A stretch of 64,000 nucleotides of DNA from positions 19,408 through 83,407 of the forward strand of contig JAAWBZ010000073.1 in the NCBI GenBank assembly GCA_022792945.1. The letters are read 5' to 3'. This stretch comes from Oscillospiraceae bacterium. GTDB lineage: Bacteria; Bacillota; Clostridia; Oscillospirales; Oscillospiraceae. Under the pieces are notes generated by a model that had not been told where the DNA came from, did not search any database, and was given only the letters and a program-made list of their open reading frames with translations. Each line of letters opens with the position of its first letter. Position 1 is the stretch's first letter. The translations under genes were made by a program, and so were the position numbers. Shown here one piece after another: positions 1 through 7,394 of this stretch.

Positions 1-615
1 GCCGCCGCGGCCGGTGAGGATCACGTCGGCGACCTGGCAGCGGTTGGCATACCGGATGGCCCCAACGATCTCCGGCGGCGCCTCCTCTCCCTGGACGCGC
101 ACCGGAAGGATCACCACCCGGCTCAGGGGGTAGCGCTTACCCAGCACCCGCAGGATGTCGTGGACCGCCGCGCCGGCGCCGGAGGTGATGACGGCGATCC
201 GGTGGGGAAACGGCGGCAGGGGCTTCTTGTGGGCCTGGTCGAAGAGACCCTCCGCCTGGAGCTTCGCCTTGAGCTGCTCAAAGGCCACATGGAGGTCGCC
301 CACCCCCTCCGGCGTCAGGCTCTCGCAATACAGCTGGTACGCGCCGTCCCGGGGATAGATTGTGATGCGGCCCACCGCCAGCACCTGCATGCCGTTTTCC
401 GGCCGGAAGCGCAGCCGTGCGGCGCTTCCCCGGAACATCACGCACCGCAGCGCTCCCTCGGCATCCTTCATGGTGAAATAGTGGTGCCCCGAGGGGTAGA
501 CTTTATAGTTGCTCAGCTCCCCCCGGATGCACAGTGTGCCCAGAAAGGGGTCTGAATCGAACTTATCCTTTAAATAGGCGTTGATCTGGGAGACTTCATA
601 GATTCGTTCATCCAT
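1..615 (-). CDS. xseA: Exodeoxyribonuclease VII large subunit, N-terminal part (cut by window edge)
   Basis: Exonuclease VII degrades single-stranded DNA into oligonucleotides and acts in mismatch and damage repair with the small subunit XseB. The visible 205 residues start with an OB-fold nucleic-acid-binding domain (about residues 5-100, containing IRGELSNYKVYPSGHHYF) and run into the catalytic domain with PHRIAVITSGAGAAVHDIL, PVRVQGEEAP and the glycine-rich TGRGG at the window edge, all typical of XseA. The C-terminal half and xseB lie outside. Two ATGs are possible (621 and 615); GGAG sits 7 bases before the second, so 615 is preferred. The start overlaps the end of the upstream TsaD-like gene by 8 bases, so translation is probably coupled within the nusB operon. 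Confidence 0.95.
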   Translation of the reverse strand, partial: MDERIYEVSQINAYLKDKFDSDPFLGTLCIRGELSNYKVYPSGHHYFTMKDAEGALRCVMFRGSAARLRFRPENGMQVLAVGRITIYPRDGAYQLYCESLTPEGVGDLHVAFEQLKAKLQAEGLFDQAHKKPLPPFPHRIAVITSGAGAAVHDILRVLGKRYPLSRVVILPVRVQGEEAPPEIVGAIRYANRCQVADVILTGRGG

Positions 616-1537
616 TTTCATGCTCCTGCCGCCAGGCGAGCACGGCAGCTCCCATGGCGTTGTCCGTAGAATATTCCGGGGCGCAGAACACGGCGTCCAG
701 GTCCGAGAGCGCCTCGCGCAGCAACGCGTTGGACGCCACACCGCCGGAAAACACCACCGGCAGGCCCGGATACCGCGCCAGGGCCTGCTCTGTCGCCCGG
801 CGCACCGCGCCGATCACCGAGCGGAGGGCAAAGGCCGCCGTCTCGCAGGGCGGCGCGCCGGTCCCGGCGAACTTCTGCACCTGGTTCTCTACCCCGGAGA
901 GGGAGAATTCCAAATCCCGGCACCGGATCCGGAACGCCGACTGCCCCGCCGCCTCCCGGCTCATGGCGTCCAATGCCTTACCCGCCGGGAACGGCAGGCC
1001 CAGCAGCTTCCCGGTGCGGTCGATCAGCTGCCCGGCAGAGATGTCGGTGGTGCCGCCGATCCGCGACGCGCGGACACTCCGGTCCTCCGGCTCCACCCAC
1101 AGCAGCTCCGTGGTGCCGCCGGAGAGGTGCCACGCCAGGTGCGGTGTCTCCAGCAGCTCCATCCGCCCCGCCGACCAGAGGGACGCGGCGATGTGCCCCT
1201 GCTGGTGGGCGCACCGGTGCAGCGGCACACCCAGCGCCGCGGCCAGCACCTCCGCCTGGGACGCCCCCGCCAGAAAGCACGGCATGTACGAGCCCTCCAC
1301 CGCCCTGGGCTGCGTGCTGACGCCCACGGCCTCGATCCTGGGCCGGCCCGCCTGCTCCAGCAGCTGCACGAACAGCGCCGGCAGGCGCTGGACGTGGGCA
1401 AAGAGCGCCTCGCTCTGCCGGAGTCCCAGCGTCCCCGCCCTCACATCCAGCAGCCGCGAGCAGTTCACGCCCCCCGCCCCGTCAAAGACGGCCACGGAGG
1501 TGGTATAGTTGCTGGTGTCGATGCCCAGACACGTCAT
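608..1537 (-). CDS. TsaD/Kae1-like protein (O-sialoglycoprotein endopeptidase family paralogue)
   Basis: This is a 309-residue ASKHA-fold protein of the Kae1/TsaD/YgjD family. TsaD makes N6-threonylcarbamoyladenosine at tRNA position 37 with TsaB and TsaE. Seen here: an N-terminal ATP-fold strand (GIDTSNYTTSVAVFD), a metal-binding HxxxH (HQQGH near residue 112), a phosphate loop (LSGGTTEL), and C-terminal FSGGVASN and DNAMGAAV motifs. It is about 30 residues shorter than usual TsaD and diverges from the canonical VSGGHT and ETSCDET forms. It lies between nusB (4-base overlap) and xseA rather than beside tsaB or tsaE. I infer a lineage-specific paralogue rather than the housekeeping tsaD; whether it still modifies tRNA cannot be told from sequence. 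Confidence 0.8.
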   Translation of the reverse strand: MTCLGIDTSNYTTSVAVFDGAGGVNCSRLLDVRAGTLGLRQSEALFAHVQRLPALFVQLLEQAGRPRIEAVGVSTQPRAVEGSYMPCFLAGASQAEVLAAALGVPLHRCAHQQGHIAASLWSAGRMELLETPHLAWHLSGGTTELLWVEPEDRSVRASRIGGTTDISAGQLIDRTGKLLGLPFPAGKALDAMSREAAGQSAFRIRCRDLEFSLSGVENQVQKFAGTGAPPCETAAFALRSVIGAVRRATEQALARYPGLPVVFSGGVASNALLREALSDLDAVFCAPEYSTDNAMGAAVLAWRQEHENG

Positions 1538-1980
1538 GCGTCCGCCCCGCGGACGAAGCTGCCCAGAATGCCGTTGACAAAGGCCACCGTGTCCTCATCC
1601 TCATACTTCCGCGTCAGCTCCACCGCCTCGCTGATGGCCGCGCCGGTGGGGACGTCGTCCACGTAGAGGATCTCGTACATGGCCAGCTCCAGAATGGCCC
1701 GGACCAGGACGCTGATGCGCTCCAGCCGCCAGCCAATGGCGTATCGGGCGATGTAGCCCTCCAGCTCCTCCCGCCGCGCTGCAATGCCGCCGACGGTGCC
1801 GCGGATATAGGCCATCTGCTTGCGGCTGGGCCGCTCGGCGTAGACGTCGTTCTCCTCCTGGAGCGTTTCGTAGTAGCCGTCGGCAAACCGGGTGACGATG
1901 GCCTCGTCCGGCGACTCCTTGGTATAGTGCATGTGGAAAATCAGATGGATCACGATCTCCCGCGCGTTGATTCTGGTCAT
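1534..1980 (-). CDS. nusB: Transcription antitermination factor NusB
   Basis: NusB binds boxA RNA together with ribosomal protein S10 and keeps RNA polymerase processive on rRNA operons. The 148-residue all-helical protein has the family layout: an N-terminal helix beginning TRINAREIVIHLIFHM, and the conserved C-terminal stretch with LVRAILELAMYEILY, DVPTGAAISEAVELTRKY and AFVNGILGSF. The length is normal. GGGAG lies about 8 bases before the ATG. It heads an operon with the TsaD-like gene (ATGA overlap) and xseA, and has its own TATAAT box about 30 bases upstream. Confidence 0.96.
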   Translation of the reverse strand: MTRINAREIVIHLIFHMHYTKESPDEAIVTRFADGYYETLQEENDVYAERPSRKQMAYIRGTVGGIAARREELEGYIARYAIGWRLERISVLVRAILELAMYEILYVDDVPTGAAISEAVELTRKYEDEDTVAFVNGILGSFVRGADA

Positions 1981-2009
1981 AATCTCTTCTCCCGTCCAGT
2001 AATACCACC

Positions 2010-2038
2010 ATTATACAAAAAAAAACCAAAAAAATAAA
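2010..2038 (-). promoter_or_regulatory. Probable promoter of nusB
   Basis: A perfect TATAAT (plus-strand 2010-2015) stands 30 bases before the nusB ATG, preceded by an almost pure T tract. No good -35 hexamer exists at 17 bases (TTATTT), so the T-rich stretch may instead act as an upstream element. Read from the sequence only. Confidence 0.5.
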
Positions 2039-2081
2039 CCCCTGTTTGCGCCCATCCGCAGTTTTTTCCCGGGACGCACCC

Positions 2082-2112
2082 GAAGCCTGCCGGAGATCAT
2101 CCGGCAGGCTTC
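2082..2112 (-). terminator. Hairpin after the asp23-type gene
   Basis: A perfect 12-base-pair inverted repeat (arms 2082-2093 and 2101-2112, 7-base loop) begins 10 bases past the stop of the Asp23/Gls24 gene. There is no U tract directly after it on the minus strand, so it is either a weak terminator or a 3'-end stabiliser. Confidence 0.5.
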
Positions 2113-2122
2113 CTGAGCGGGT

Positions 2123-2503
2123 TCATTTTTTGCTGGCCTTGGGCAAGGTGACGCCGCAGATGTCCACGTTAACGCACTGGACGGGCTGTCCGGTCATGGA
2201 CTCCACAGCGGTAGAGACCTTCTCCTGCACGTTTCTGGCGATCTCCACCACACTGTAGCCGTAGGCAGCCACCACAAAGCAGTCGATGGCGATCACGTCG
2301 CCGGCCAAAGAGAGCCGGATACCCTTCCCCAGGCTCTTGCGCCCCAGCATCTCGGCGATGTTGGAGCCGAGATTGCCGTTGAGACCGCAGACGCCCTCCA
2401 CCTCGGTGGCAGCCATGGCAGCGATGGCGGCGATCACCTCCCCGGAGATGTGAACAGAGCCGTTTTCCAGGACTGCGGACAGATAATCCTTGTTTTCACC
2501 CAT
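2123..2503 (-). CDS. Asp23/Gls24 family envelope stress response protein
   Basis: Asp23/Gls24 proteins are small cytoplasmic proteins that assemble near the membrane in Gram-positives and respond to alkaline and envelope stress; the biochemical function is unclear. Here the 126-residue protein shows the family core: GSVHISGEVIAAIAAMAATE, EGVCGL, then IDCFVVAAYGYSVVEIARNV and a C-terminal VNVDICGV. The start at 2503 is chosen because AGGAGG sits 7 bases upstream; an in-frame ATG at 2527 lacks a ribosome site. It stands between the spoIIIA operon and nusB with its own promoter, a placement common in clostridia. Confidence 0.9.
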   Translation of the reverse strand: MGENKDYLSAVLENGSVHISGEVIAAIAAMAATEVEGVCGLNGNLGSNIAEMLGRKSLGKGIRLSLAGDVIAIDCFVVAAYGYSVVEIARNVQEKVSTAVESMTGQPVQCVNVDICGVTLPKASKK

Positions 2504-2525
2504 GGGGATCCCTCCTGTCCCGTCC

Positions 2526-2553
2526 ATTTTACCACATTTTCGAAAAATTACAA
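2526..2553 (-). promoter_or_regulatory. Promoter of the asp23-type gene
   Basis: TTGTAA (2548-2553) and TAAAAT (2526-2531) on the minus strand are separated by 16 bases, about 25 bases before the chosen start codon and just after the spoIIIAH stop. This gives the gene vegetative expression independent of the sporulation operon upstream (inference). Confidence 0.6.
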
Positions 2554-2556
2554 CCG

Positions 2557-3117
2557 CTATTTCACCTCGATCACCCGGATCTGGTCCAGGGTGTAGTCGG
2601 ACTGGGAGGTGACGATATCGGAGATCAGCGCCACGTCCGTCGGGTCCAGCCCCTCGGCCGGGGCGGAGACAGCTACGGAGATGTTGTCATCGTTCATGTA
2701 GGCCACACAGTCCTCAAAGCCCTTGGCGATAACCAGGCTCTCGATCTGGGACTCGGCCAGGGCGGTGCCTACGATTTCATTCAGCTCGCCGGAGGCCGCG
2801 GAGGCGTCCTCGTCCTCTCCGGCGTAGGCCATGGCCTCCTGCAGCGTCTCCACGGCGTTGTCCCGGGCGGTTTGGCGGCTGAGTCGCACCTCGGCAAAGT
2901 AGTCCGACACGGTCTTGACCTCCGTTCCCGCTGTCTGCACCAGACCATCGCCGCCGTCCTCGTCCAGGATGAGGTTGCTGCCCATGACCTTCTCTGTGTC
3001 CAGCGCGTCGGCCAGATCCGCGGTGGACCGCTGGTTGTACGACCAGTTGAGATAAATGCCGGCGCAGACAAACACCAGCACTGCCGCCACCACCGCATTG
3101 CGCTTCCAATTTTTCAT
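2557..3117 (-). CDS. spoIIIAH: Stage III sporulation protein AH
   Basis: SpoIIIAH is made in the mother cell. Its extracellular domain binds forespore SpoIIQ across the intermembrane space and forms a ring in the feeding-tube channel. The 186-residue protein has a short basic N-terminus (MKNWKRNA), one membrane segment at about residues 8-25, a linker, and a C-terminal ring-building (YscJ/FliF-like) domain containing ESQIESLVIAKGFEDCVAYM and DPTDVALISDIVTSQSDY. AGGAGG lies 8 bases before the ATG. It is the last gene of the spoIIIA operon, 16 bases after spoIIIAG. Confidence 0.93.
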   Translation of the reverse strand: MKNWKRNAVVAAVLVFVCAGIYLNWSYNQRSTADLADALDTEKVMGSNLILDEDGGDGLVQTAGTEVKTVSDYFAEVRLSRQTARDNAVETLQEAMAYAGEDEDASAASGELNEIVGTALAESQIESLVIAKGFEDCVAYMNDDNISVAVSAPAEGLDPTDVALISDIVTSQSDYTLDQIRVIEVK

Positions 3118-3133
3118 TGTGACTTCCTCCTGC

Positions 3134-3676
3134 TCATTTCATTTTAATCACTGTGATTTTATCCGCCCCCAGCCCCGTGAGGCTGGAAACGGCATTCACC
3201 AAATCAAGCCGGACCGCCGGGCTTCCGGCCCCGTCGGAGACGATCAGCGCCCCCTGGAAGGTGGGGCTGTAGCTCTGCACCGCCACCGGCGCGCCCTGGC
3301 TCCCGGCGGAGGTCATCACGGTCTCCAGCGTTGTCCTGGTCTGCCGGTCGTCCTGACCGGTGCGGATCTCCTGGGTGGTGTCGGTCTGGTAGACCGTCCG
3401 CACACCCGAGGCGTAGCGCAGCATCACCCGCACGCGCCCCGCGCCCTCCACCTGGCTGAGGATCTCCTCCAGCCGGGCCTCCAGGTCGGTCAGCTCCTCG
3501 TCCGCGGTCTCGCCGGGGACCGCCGGAGCCTGCGGTGCTTCGGCGGCGTCGGCGGTTTGGCGCTTGGGGATCAGCAGCAGGACCAGGCCCAGCAGCAGCA
3601 CCGCCAGGGGGTATTTCAGCGCGCCCAGCTTTGCCCCGGCCCGCCGCAGCGTCTCGTTCCAGTCATTGTGCTTCAT
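3134..3676 (-). CDS. spoIIIAG: Stage III sporulation protein AG
   Basis: SpoIIIAG forms the large ring of the SpoIIIA-SpoIIQ channel. The 180-residue protein has one membrane helix at about residues 20-36 (LKYPLAVLLLGLVLLLIP) followed by a ring-building domain with LEARLEEILSQVEGAGRVRV and a C-terminal SPTFQGALIVSDGAGSPAVR, both strongly typical of the family. It overlaps spoIIIAF by 14 bases, indicating coupled translation. Confidence 0.94.
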   Translation of the reverse strand: MKHNDWNETLRRAGAKLGALKYPLAVLLLGLVLLLIPKRQTADAAEAPQAPAVPGETADEELTDLEARLEEILSQVEGAGRVRVMLRYASGVRTVYQTDTTQEIRTGQDDRQTRTTLETVMTSAGSQGAPVAVQSYSPTFQGALIVSDGAGSPAVRLDLVNAVSSLTGLGADKITVIKMK

Positions 3677-4157
3677 CTGTGTGCCACTCCTGTCGTTCCT
3701 CCGGGACAGCCAGCTCCTGCTCCAGCGCCCGGGTCATGCGGCTGCGCTGCTCCGGGGTAAACGTGCCGGCGATGGTCACGCGGTAGGGATAGGGATAGGT
3801 CCCGTCGCACCGGACCTCTGCCGTCACATGGGCCAGCTCCATGCCCAGTGTGTCTGCTTTGTCCCATATATATGCTTCGGTTTTCTCCTTTATGATGTCC
3901 GCGATGAGTTCGGTGCTGTCCGCCTCAATCTCCCCGGCGGCGGCCTCCGCGCTGACGCGGACCCGGGCCAGGGACTGGGCCATGGCGTCGAAGTCCAGGC
4001 GCGCCACCGGCCCGATGGCCGCCAGGATCACCGCCAGCCCGCAGAGGAATTTCAGCGTCCTGTGCACCGCCCCCTCCGGCGTCAGCGCCAGTACCACGCC
4101 GGAGAGCAGCGCAATGGACACCACCGAGATGAGATAATTCCGCACCGCCTCGTTCAT
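3663..4157 (-). CDS. spoIIIAF: Stage III sporulation protein AF
   Basis: SpoIIIAF is a mother-cell membrane component of the SpoIIIA complex, with an extracellular ring-building domain. The frame stays open far upstream of this gene, so the start matters: the ATG at 4157 gives a 164-residue protein beginning MNEAVRNYLISVVSIALLSG with two N-terminal membrane segments (about residues 7-25 and 33-50) and a soluble C-terminal domain with YRVTIAGTFTPEQRSRM. This ATG overlaps the spoIIIAE stop by 4 bases. Length and topology match the family. Confidence 0.92.
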   Translation of the reverse strand: MNEAVRNYLISVVSIALLSGVVLALTPEGAVHRTLKFLCGLAVILAAIGPVARLDFDAMAQSLARVRVSAEAAAGEIEADSTELIADIIKEKTEAYIWDKADTLGMELAHVTAEVRCDGTYPYPYRVTIAGTFTPEQRSRMTRALEQELAVPEERQEWHTDEAQ

Positions 4158-5248
4158 GGCGTCACCGCCTGGATGGAGCAGACGCAGGAAATCAGCAGCA
4201 TGAAGCCGCACGCGCCGGTCATGCCCATGAGGAAGCCCATGGCTGTGGAGAGGCTTTCGATGAGGCCGATCAGCGGCTTCTCCCCGACAGTGGCGCAGAG
4301 CGCCGCCGTCAGCTTCAGCACCAGGTGCTGCACCCCCAGCCGCAGCAGCGGCATCAGGCAGATGGCCAGCACCGCCAGCATACCGAACACCCCCGCCGCG
4401 CTCTTGAGCACCTGCGCGCTGACCAGCACGGTCTCCGAGGCGTCGGAGATCATCCCGCCCACCACCGGCACCATGGAGCTGACCGCCAGCTTGGCCGCCT
4501 TGAGCGCCGCGCCGTCGCTGACGCCGGCAATGACGCCAGAGAGGCTGAGATACCCGGTGAACAGGAACACCGCCAGCTTCAGGGCGTTGGTAAGCACCCA
4601 CTTGCCGAACTCCTGGAGCCGCGAGAGCGTCTGGTTGCCCAGCACTGCGTTGGCCGCGGACACGGCGATGAAGGCGTAGAGCAACGGGATCAGCAGGCGG
4701 TTGATGAGCCCCATCAGCAGCGTGGACACAAAGACCGTGGCGACGTAGATGGCGCTGCCGGCCATGGCCCCGCCGCTGGCGATGGTGGCTGAGGCCAGCA
4801 CCGGCAGGAGCAGGGCCGTGAAGCTCTGCAGCTGTGCCAGCGTCTCGCGGCCGAGGCCCACCATGGCCCGCAGGTTCGTCACGTTGAGCAGCGTGATGGC
4901 CAGCGCGCCCGCCAGCAGCACCGCATTGCGCGAAAGCTTGGTCTCCATCTGCGTCACCATGGCGCAGAGGATCACCACCGCCAGAATGGACACCGCCGTC
5001 CGGATACTGTCCAGCAAAAGCGCGTCGGCGCGGGAGACGGCCTTGGTCAAAATAGCCTCGATGCCGTCGGCAAAGCTGCCGGGAGCCACGGGCGAGACAT
5101 CGGGCATCAGCTCCGCGGCTTCGCCCTCCAGCGTCCGGTCCAGGCGGTCCATGCCGAACTGCTGCGCCTGCGCCTCGGTCACATCTACCGCCCCCGCAGG
5201 CGCGGCCAGCGCCAGCACGCAGAGCAGCAGGCATATCATTTGTTTCAT
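4154..5248 (-). CDS. spoIIIAE: Stage III sporulation protein AE
   Basis: SpoIIIAE is the large polytopic membrane protein of the SpoIIIA complex and the presumed pore or transport subunit. The 364 residues begin with a cleavable-looking signal sequence (residues 1-20, ending in APAGA), then an amphipathic region and six to eight membrane segments. Family stretches include VVGGMISDASETVLVSAQVL and ALCATVGEKPLIGLIESLS. The start follows the spoIIIAD stop by one base. Confidence 0.95.
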   Translation of the reverse strand: MKQMICLLLCVLALAAPAGAVDVTEAQAQQFGMDRLDRTLEGEAAELMPDVSPVAPGSFADGIEAILTKAVSRADALLLDSIRTAVSILAVVILCAMVTQMETKLSRNAVLLAGALAITLLNVTNLRAMVGLGRETLAQLQSFTALLLPVLASATIASGGAMAGSAIYVATVFVSTLLMGLINRLLIPLLYAFIAVSAANAVLGNQTLSRLQEFGKWVLTNALKLAVFLFTGYLSLSGVIAGVSDGAALKAAKLAVSSMVPVVGGMISDASETVLVSAQVLKSAAGVFGMLAVLAICLMPLLRLGVQHLVLKLTAALCATVGEKPLIGLIESLSTAMGFLMGMTGACGFMLLISCVCSIQAVTP

Positions 5249-5249
5249 T

Positions 5250-5642
5250 TCAACCTCCCAGCAGCGTGTCCAGCAGATCCAGGACCGCCGAGATCAGCGG
5301 CGTCGAGAGATACAGGGCCATGGCCGTGCCGCACAGCTCCACCATCTTGGCAATGCCGCTCTCGCCGCTGTCGGCGCAGACGCCGGCGCTCACACTGGTG
5401 AGGATGCCGATCATGGCCGTCTTGAGTACCGGCGAAAGAATGGCGGTGTTGACGCCGGAGAGGGCCTCCAGCCGCTCCAGCATCTCCAGCACCGGCTGGA
5501 GCGTCGTGACAGCAAAGGTACAGAGAATCGCCGCGCACAGCACCGCCAGCACCAGTGCGAATTCCCCAACGTGCTTTTTGAGGACCAGAATGGCCGTGAC
5601 CGCCACCACCGCCAGGGCCAGTACCTGAAAAAAGCCCTGCAT
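5250..5642 (-). CDS. spoIIIAD: Stage III sporulation protein AD
   Basis: A small membrane protein of the SpoIIIA complex: 130 residues with four predicted membrane segments and the conserved LLKTAMIGILTSVSAGVCADSG-like stretch near residues 73-94 (here PVLKTAMIGILTSVSAG). Its ATG overlaps the spoIIIAC stop by one base. Length is normal for the family; its exact biochemical role is unknown. Confidence 0.93.
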   Translation of the reverse strand: MQGFFQVLALAVVAVTAILVLKKHVGEFALVLAVLCAAILCTFAVTTLQPVLEMLERLEALSGVNTAILSPVLKTAMIGILTSVSAGVCADSGESGIAKMVELCGTAMALYLSTPLISAVLDLLDTLLGG

Positions 5643-5836
5643 CAGAACTGAAACAGGTCCTTGACCAGGTCAAAGAGCTCCGCGATCCGCTGCACCACGA
5701 TCATCAGCACCACCACCAGTCCGGCCAGGGTGGTCATGGTTGCCTGCTCCTCCCGACCGGACCGGACCAGCACCTGGTTAAGGATAGAAACGATGATGCC
5801 CACGGCTGCGATTTTAAAAATCAGATCAATGTCCAT
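5642..5836 (-). CDS. spoIIIAC: Stage III sporulation protein AC
   Basis: A 64-residue hydrophobic protein with two membrane helices (about residues 5-24 and 34-52), matching SpoIIIAC, which pairs with SpoIIIAD in the mother-cell membrane. Typical residues are VGIIVSILNQVLVRSGREEQ and LAGLVVVLMIVV. AAGGGG lies 8 bases upstream of the ATG. The 67 bases between it and spoIIIAB hold a small GCCGCC/GGCGGC hairpin (about 5882-5897) without a U tract, perhaps an RNA-processing or stability element. Confidence 0.92.
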   Translation of the reverse strand: MDIDLIFKIAAVGIIVSILNQVLVRSGREEQATMTTLAGLVVVLMIVVQRIAELFDLVKDLFQF

Positions 5837-5903
5837 TGCCTTGGCCCCTTATGTTCAGAATCGGCTTGTCTCAATGTATGTGCCGCCGACGGCGGCTATG
5901 CGC

Positions 5904-6419
5904 CTATAGCGCCAGGATGGCAATGGCCAGCCCCGCGCAGACGCCCAGGGTGCAGTAGCTGCGCATCCGGGCGCGCTGGTCGGCCTGGAGGGCGTCCAGC
6001 AGCGACTGGAGCCGCTGGGAGGCCAGATCGATGGAGCACAGCTGGCTCTCCAGGTCGTATTTACCCAGTCCCTTGCCCAGGTTCAGCAGCACCAGGCGCA
6101 CCTGGGCGGGAAAGGCCGCGGCTGGCACGGCAGCCAGCTCCTTTTTGAAAATGGCGTAGACCGAGCCCTCCTGCCGCAGATGGAGGTCCCCCGCCACCCG
6201 TCCGAAAAACGCTGCCGCCGCGCCGCTGCTCCCCACCGAGAGCAGGCGCATCAGCTCCGGCAGCGGCGTCCGCTGGTAGGCGATCTCCCCCTTCATCTGC
6301 TCCAGTGCTGAGAGCAGTTGCCGCAGCAGCGCGGCCTGCCGCCGGACGCTGAGGGCCATGGTGAAGCCGGCCCCAGACGCGCCCAGAATCACCAGTAAAA
6401 TCCCCGCGGTTTTCAGCAT
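5904..6419 (-). CDS. spoIIIAB: Stage III sporulation protein AB
   Basis: SpoIIIAB resembles the type II secretion protein GspF and is thought to anchor the SpoIIIAA ATPase to the membrane. The ATG at 6419 gives 171 residues: an N-terminal membrane helix (LKTAGILLVILGASGAGFTM), a helical cytoplasmic core with LEQMKGEIAYQRTPLPEL and FKKEL, LGKGLGKYDLESQ, and a C-terminal membrane helix. It overlaps the end of spoIIIAA by 7 bases. Confidence 0.92.
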   Translation of the reverse strand: MLKTAGILLVILGASGAGFTMALSVRRQAALLRQLLSALEQMKGEIAYQRTPLPELMRLLSVGSSGAAAAFFGRVAGDLHLRQEGSVYAIFKKELAAVPAAAFPAQVRLVLLNLGKGLGKYDLESQLCSIDLASQRLQSLLDALQADQRARMRSYCTLGVCAGLAIAILAL

Positions 6420-7306
6420 ACGTCCTCCATCCTTTCCATACGCGCCTGCTTGTTCCCGTCCAGCACCAGCAGATTCCGAAAGATGCCCAGTTCCGCCAGC
6501 TGCCGGTACAGCGGCCGCCGCCGCAGCTCCTCGGGGCCGAAGCCGTGGGCCGTGGCCAGCAGGCGGACGCCGCAGTACCCGGCCCGGGCCATGGCCTCCA
6601 GGTCCGCCGCCGCCGTGATCTCGTCCACAGCGATCCACGCCGGGTTCATCACCCGCAGCAGCAGCTCCATCCCCGCTTCCTTGGGCGCCAGGGAGATCAC
6701 GTCGGTCCTGCGGCCAATGGGCAGCTGGGGCCGCCCCCCCACGCACGCAGCCAGCTCACCGCGGCTGTCCACCACGCCCATCCGCTGGCCATACCGGTCC
6801 GACAGCTGCCGCACCAGGTCCCGCAGGAGGGTCGTCTTACCGCTTCCCGGCGGGCCGAGAAGCAAGGTGCTCTCCATCCGCCCCTCCATGGCCTGCAGCA
6901 CTCCGTCGGCGCAGCCTGTCCACGCTTTGGCAATGCGGAGGTTCAGAGAGGACGGCTCCTTGATAGCTGTGAGCTGCCCGCCGTCCAGCACCGCCGTTCC
7001 GCATAGCCCCAGGCGGTGTCCGCCCTGGAGGGGCAGAAACCCCTGCCGCATGGCATCCCCGGCGGCGTAGGCCGAGTAGCCAGTGGCCGCGTTGAGGATG
7101 CCCTGGAGCATGGCGGCGGTGCAGACCAGCGGCGCGGTCAGGGAAAGCGGCCCCTCCCGCCCGGCAAAAACCGCCGAGACCTCGCAGTCCATCCGGAACC
7201 GCAGCTCCTCCAGACGGGCCAGCTTGTCCGCCGGCAGCGCCCGGACCGCCTGCGCTACGGACGGCGGCAGATAGGTGGTGATCTGCCGGATCATGGAATC
7301 GTACAT
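6413..7306 (-). CDS. spoIIIAA: Stage III sporulation protein AA, ATPase
   Basis: SpoIIIAA is an AAA/secretion-type ATPase thought to power the feeding-tube channel. The 297-residue protein carries Walker A LLGPPGSGKTTLLRDL near residue 150, Walker B-type WIAVDEIT, and the sensor-like LLATAHGF. The start at 7306 is preferred because GGGAG lies 8 bases before it and the product begins MYDSMIRQITTYLPP as in relatives; an upstream in-frame ATG would lie inside the terminator region. It is the first gene of the complete spoIIIAA-AH operon. I could not find a convincing sigma-E promoter in front of it. Confidence 0.95.
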   Translation of the reverse strand: MYDSMIRQITTYLPPSVAQAVRALPADKLARLEELRFRMDCEVSAVFAGREGPLSLTAPLVCTAAMLQGILNAATGYSAYAAGDAMRQGFLPLQGGHRLGLCGTAVLDGGQLTAIKEPSSLNLRIAKAWTGCADGVLQAMEGRMESTLLLGPPGSGKTTLLRDLVRQLSDRYGQRMGVVDSRGELAACVGGRPQLPIGRRTDVISLAPKEAGMELLLRVMNPAWIAVDEITAAADLEAMARAGYCGVRLLATAHGFGPEELRRRPLYRQLAELGIFRNLLVLDGNKQARMERMEDVC

Positions 7307-7345
7307 ATTCTCAACTCCCAATTCAGCATATGCGCCCCGGAACAG

Positions 7346-7381
7346 AAAAAGACCGGGCCGTTGGAGCATCTCCAACGGCCC
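7346..7381 (-). terminator. Strong intrinsic terminator after ftsK
   Basis: A 12-base-pair perfect stem (7355-7366 with 7370-7381, loop CAT) is followed on the minus strand by GGTC and a run of five T residues. It lies 14 bases past the ftsK stop and separates the ftsK transcript from spoIIIAA. A T run on the other side means it could also work on the plus strand. Confidence 0.85.
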
Positions 7382-7394
7382 GACCGTGCATTTT

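Noticed and set aside
7307..7394. Sigma-E promoter for spoIIIAA
   Set aside because: CATATGCT resembles a -10, but no matching -35 stands at the right distance, so I did not annotate it.
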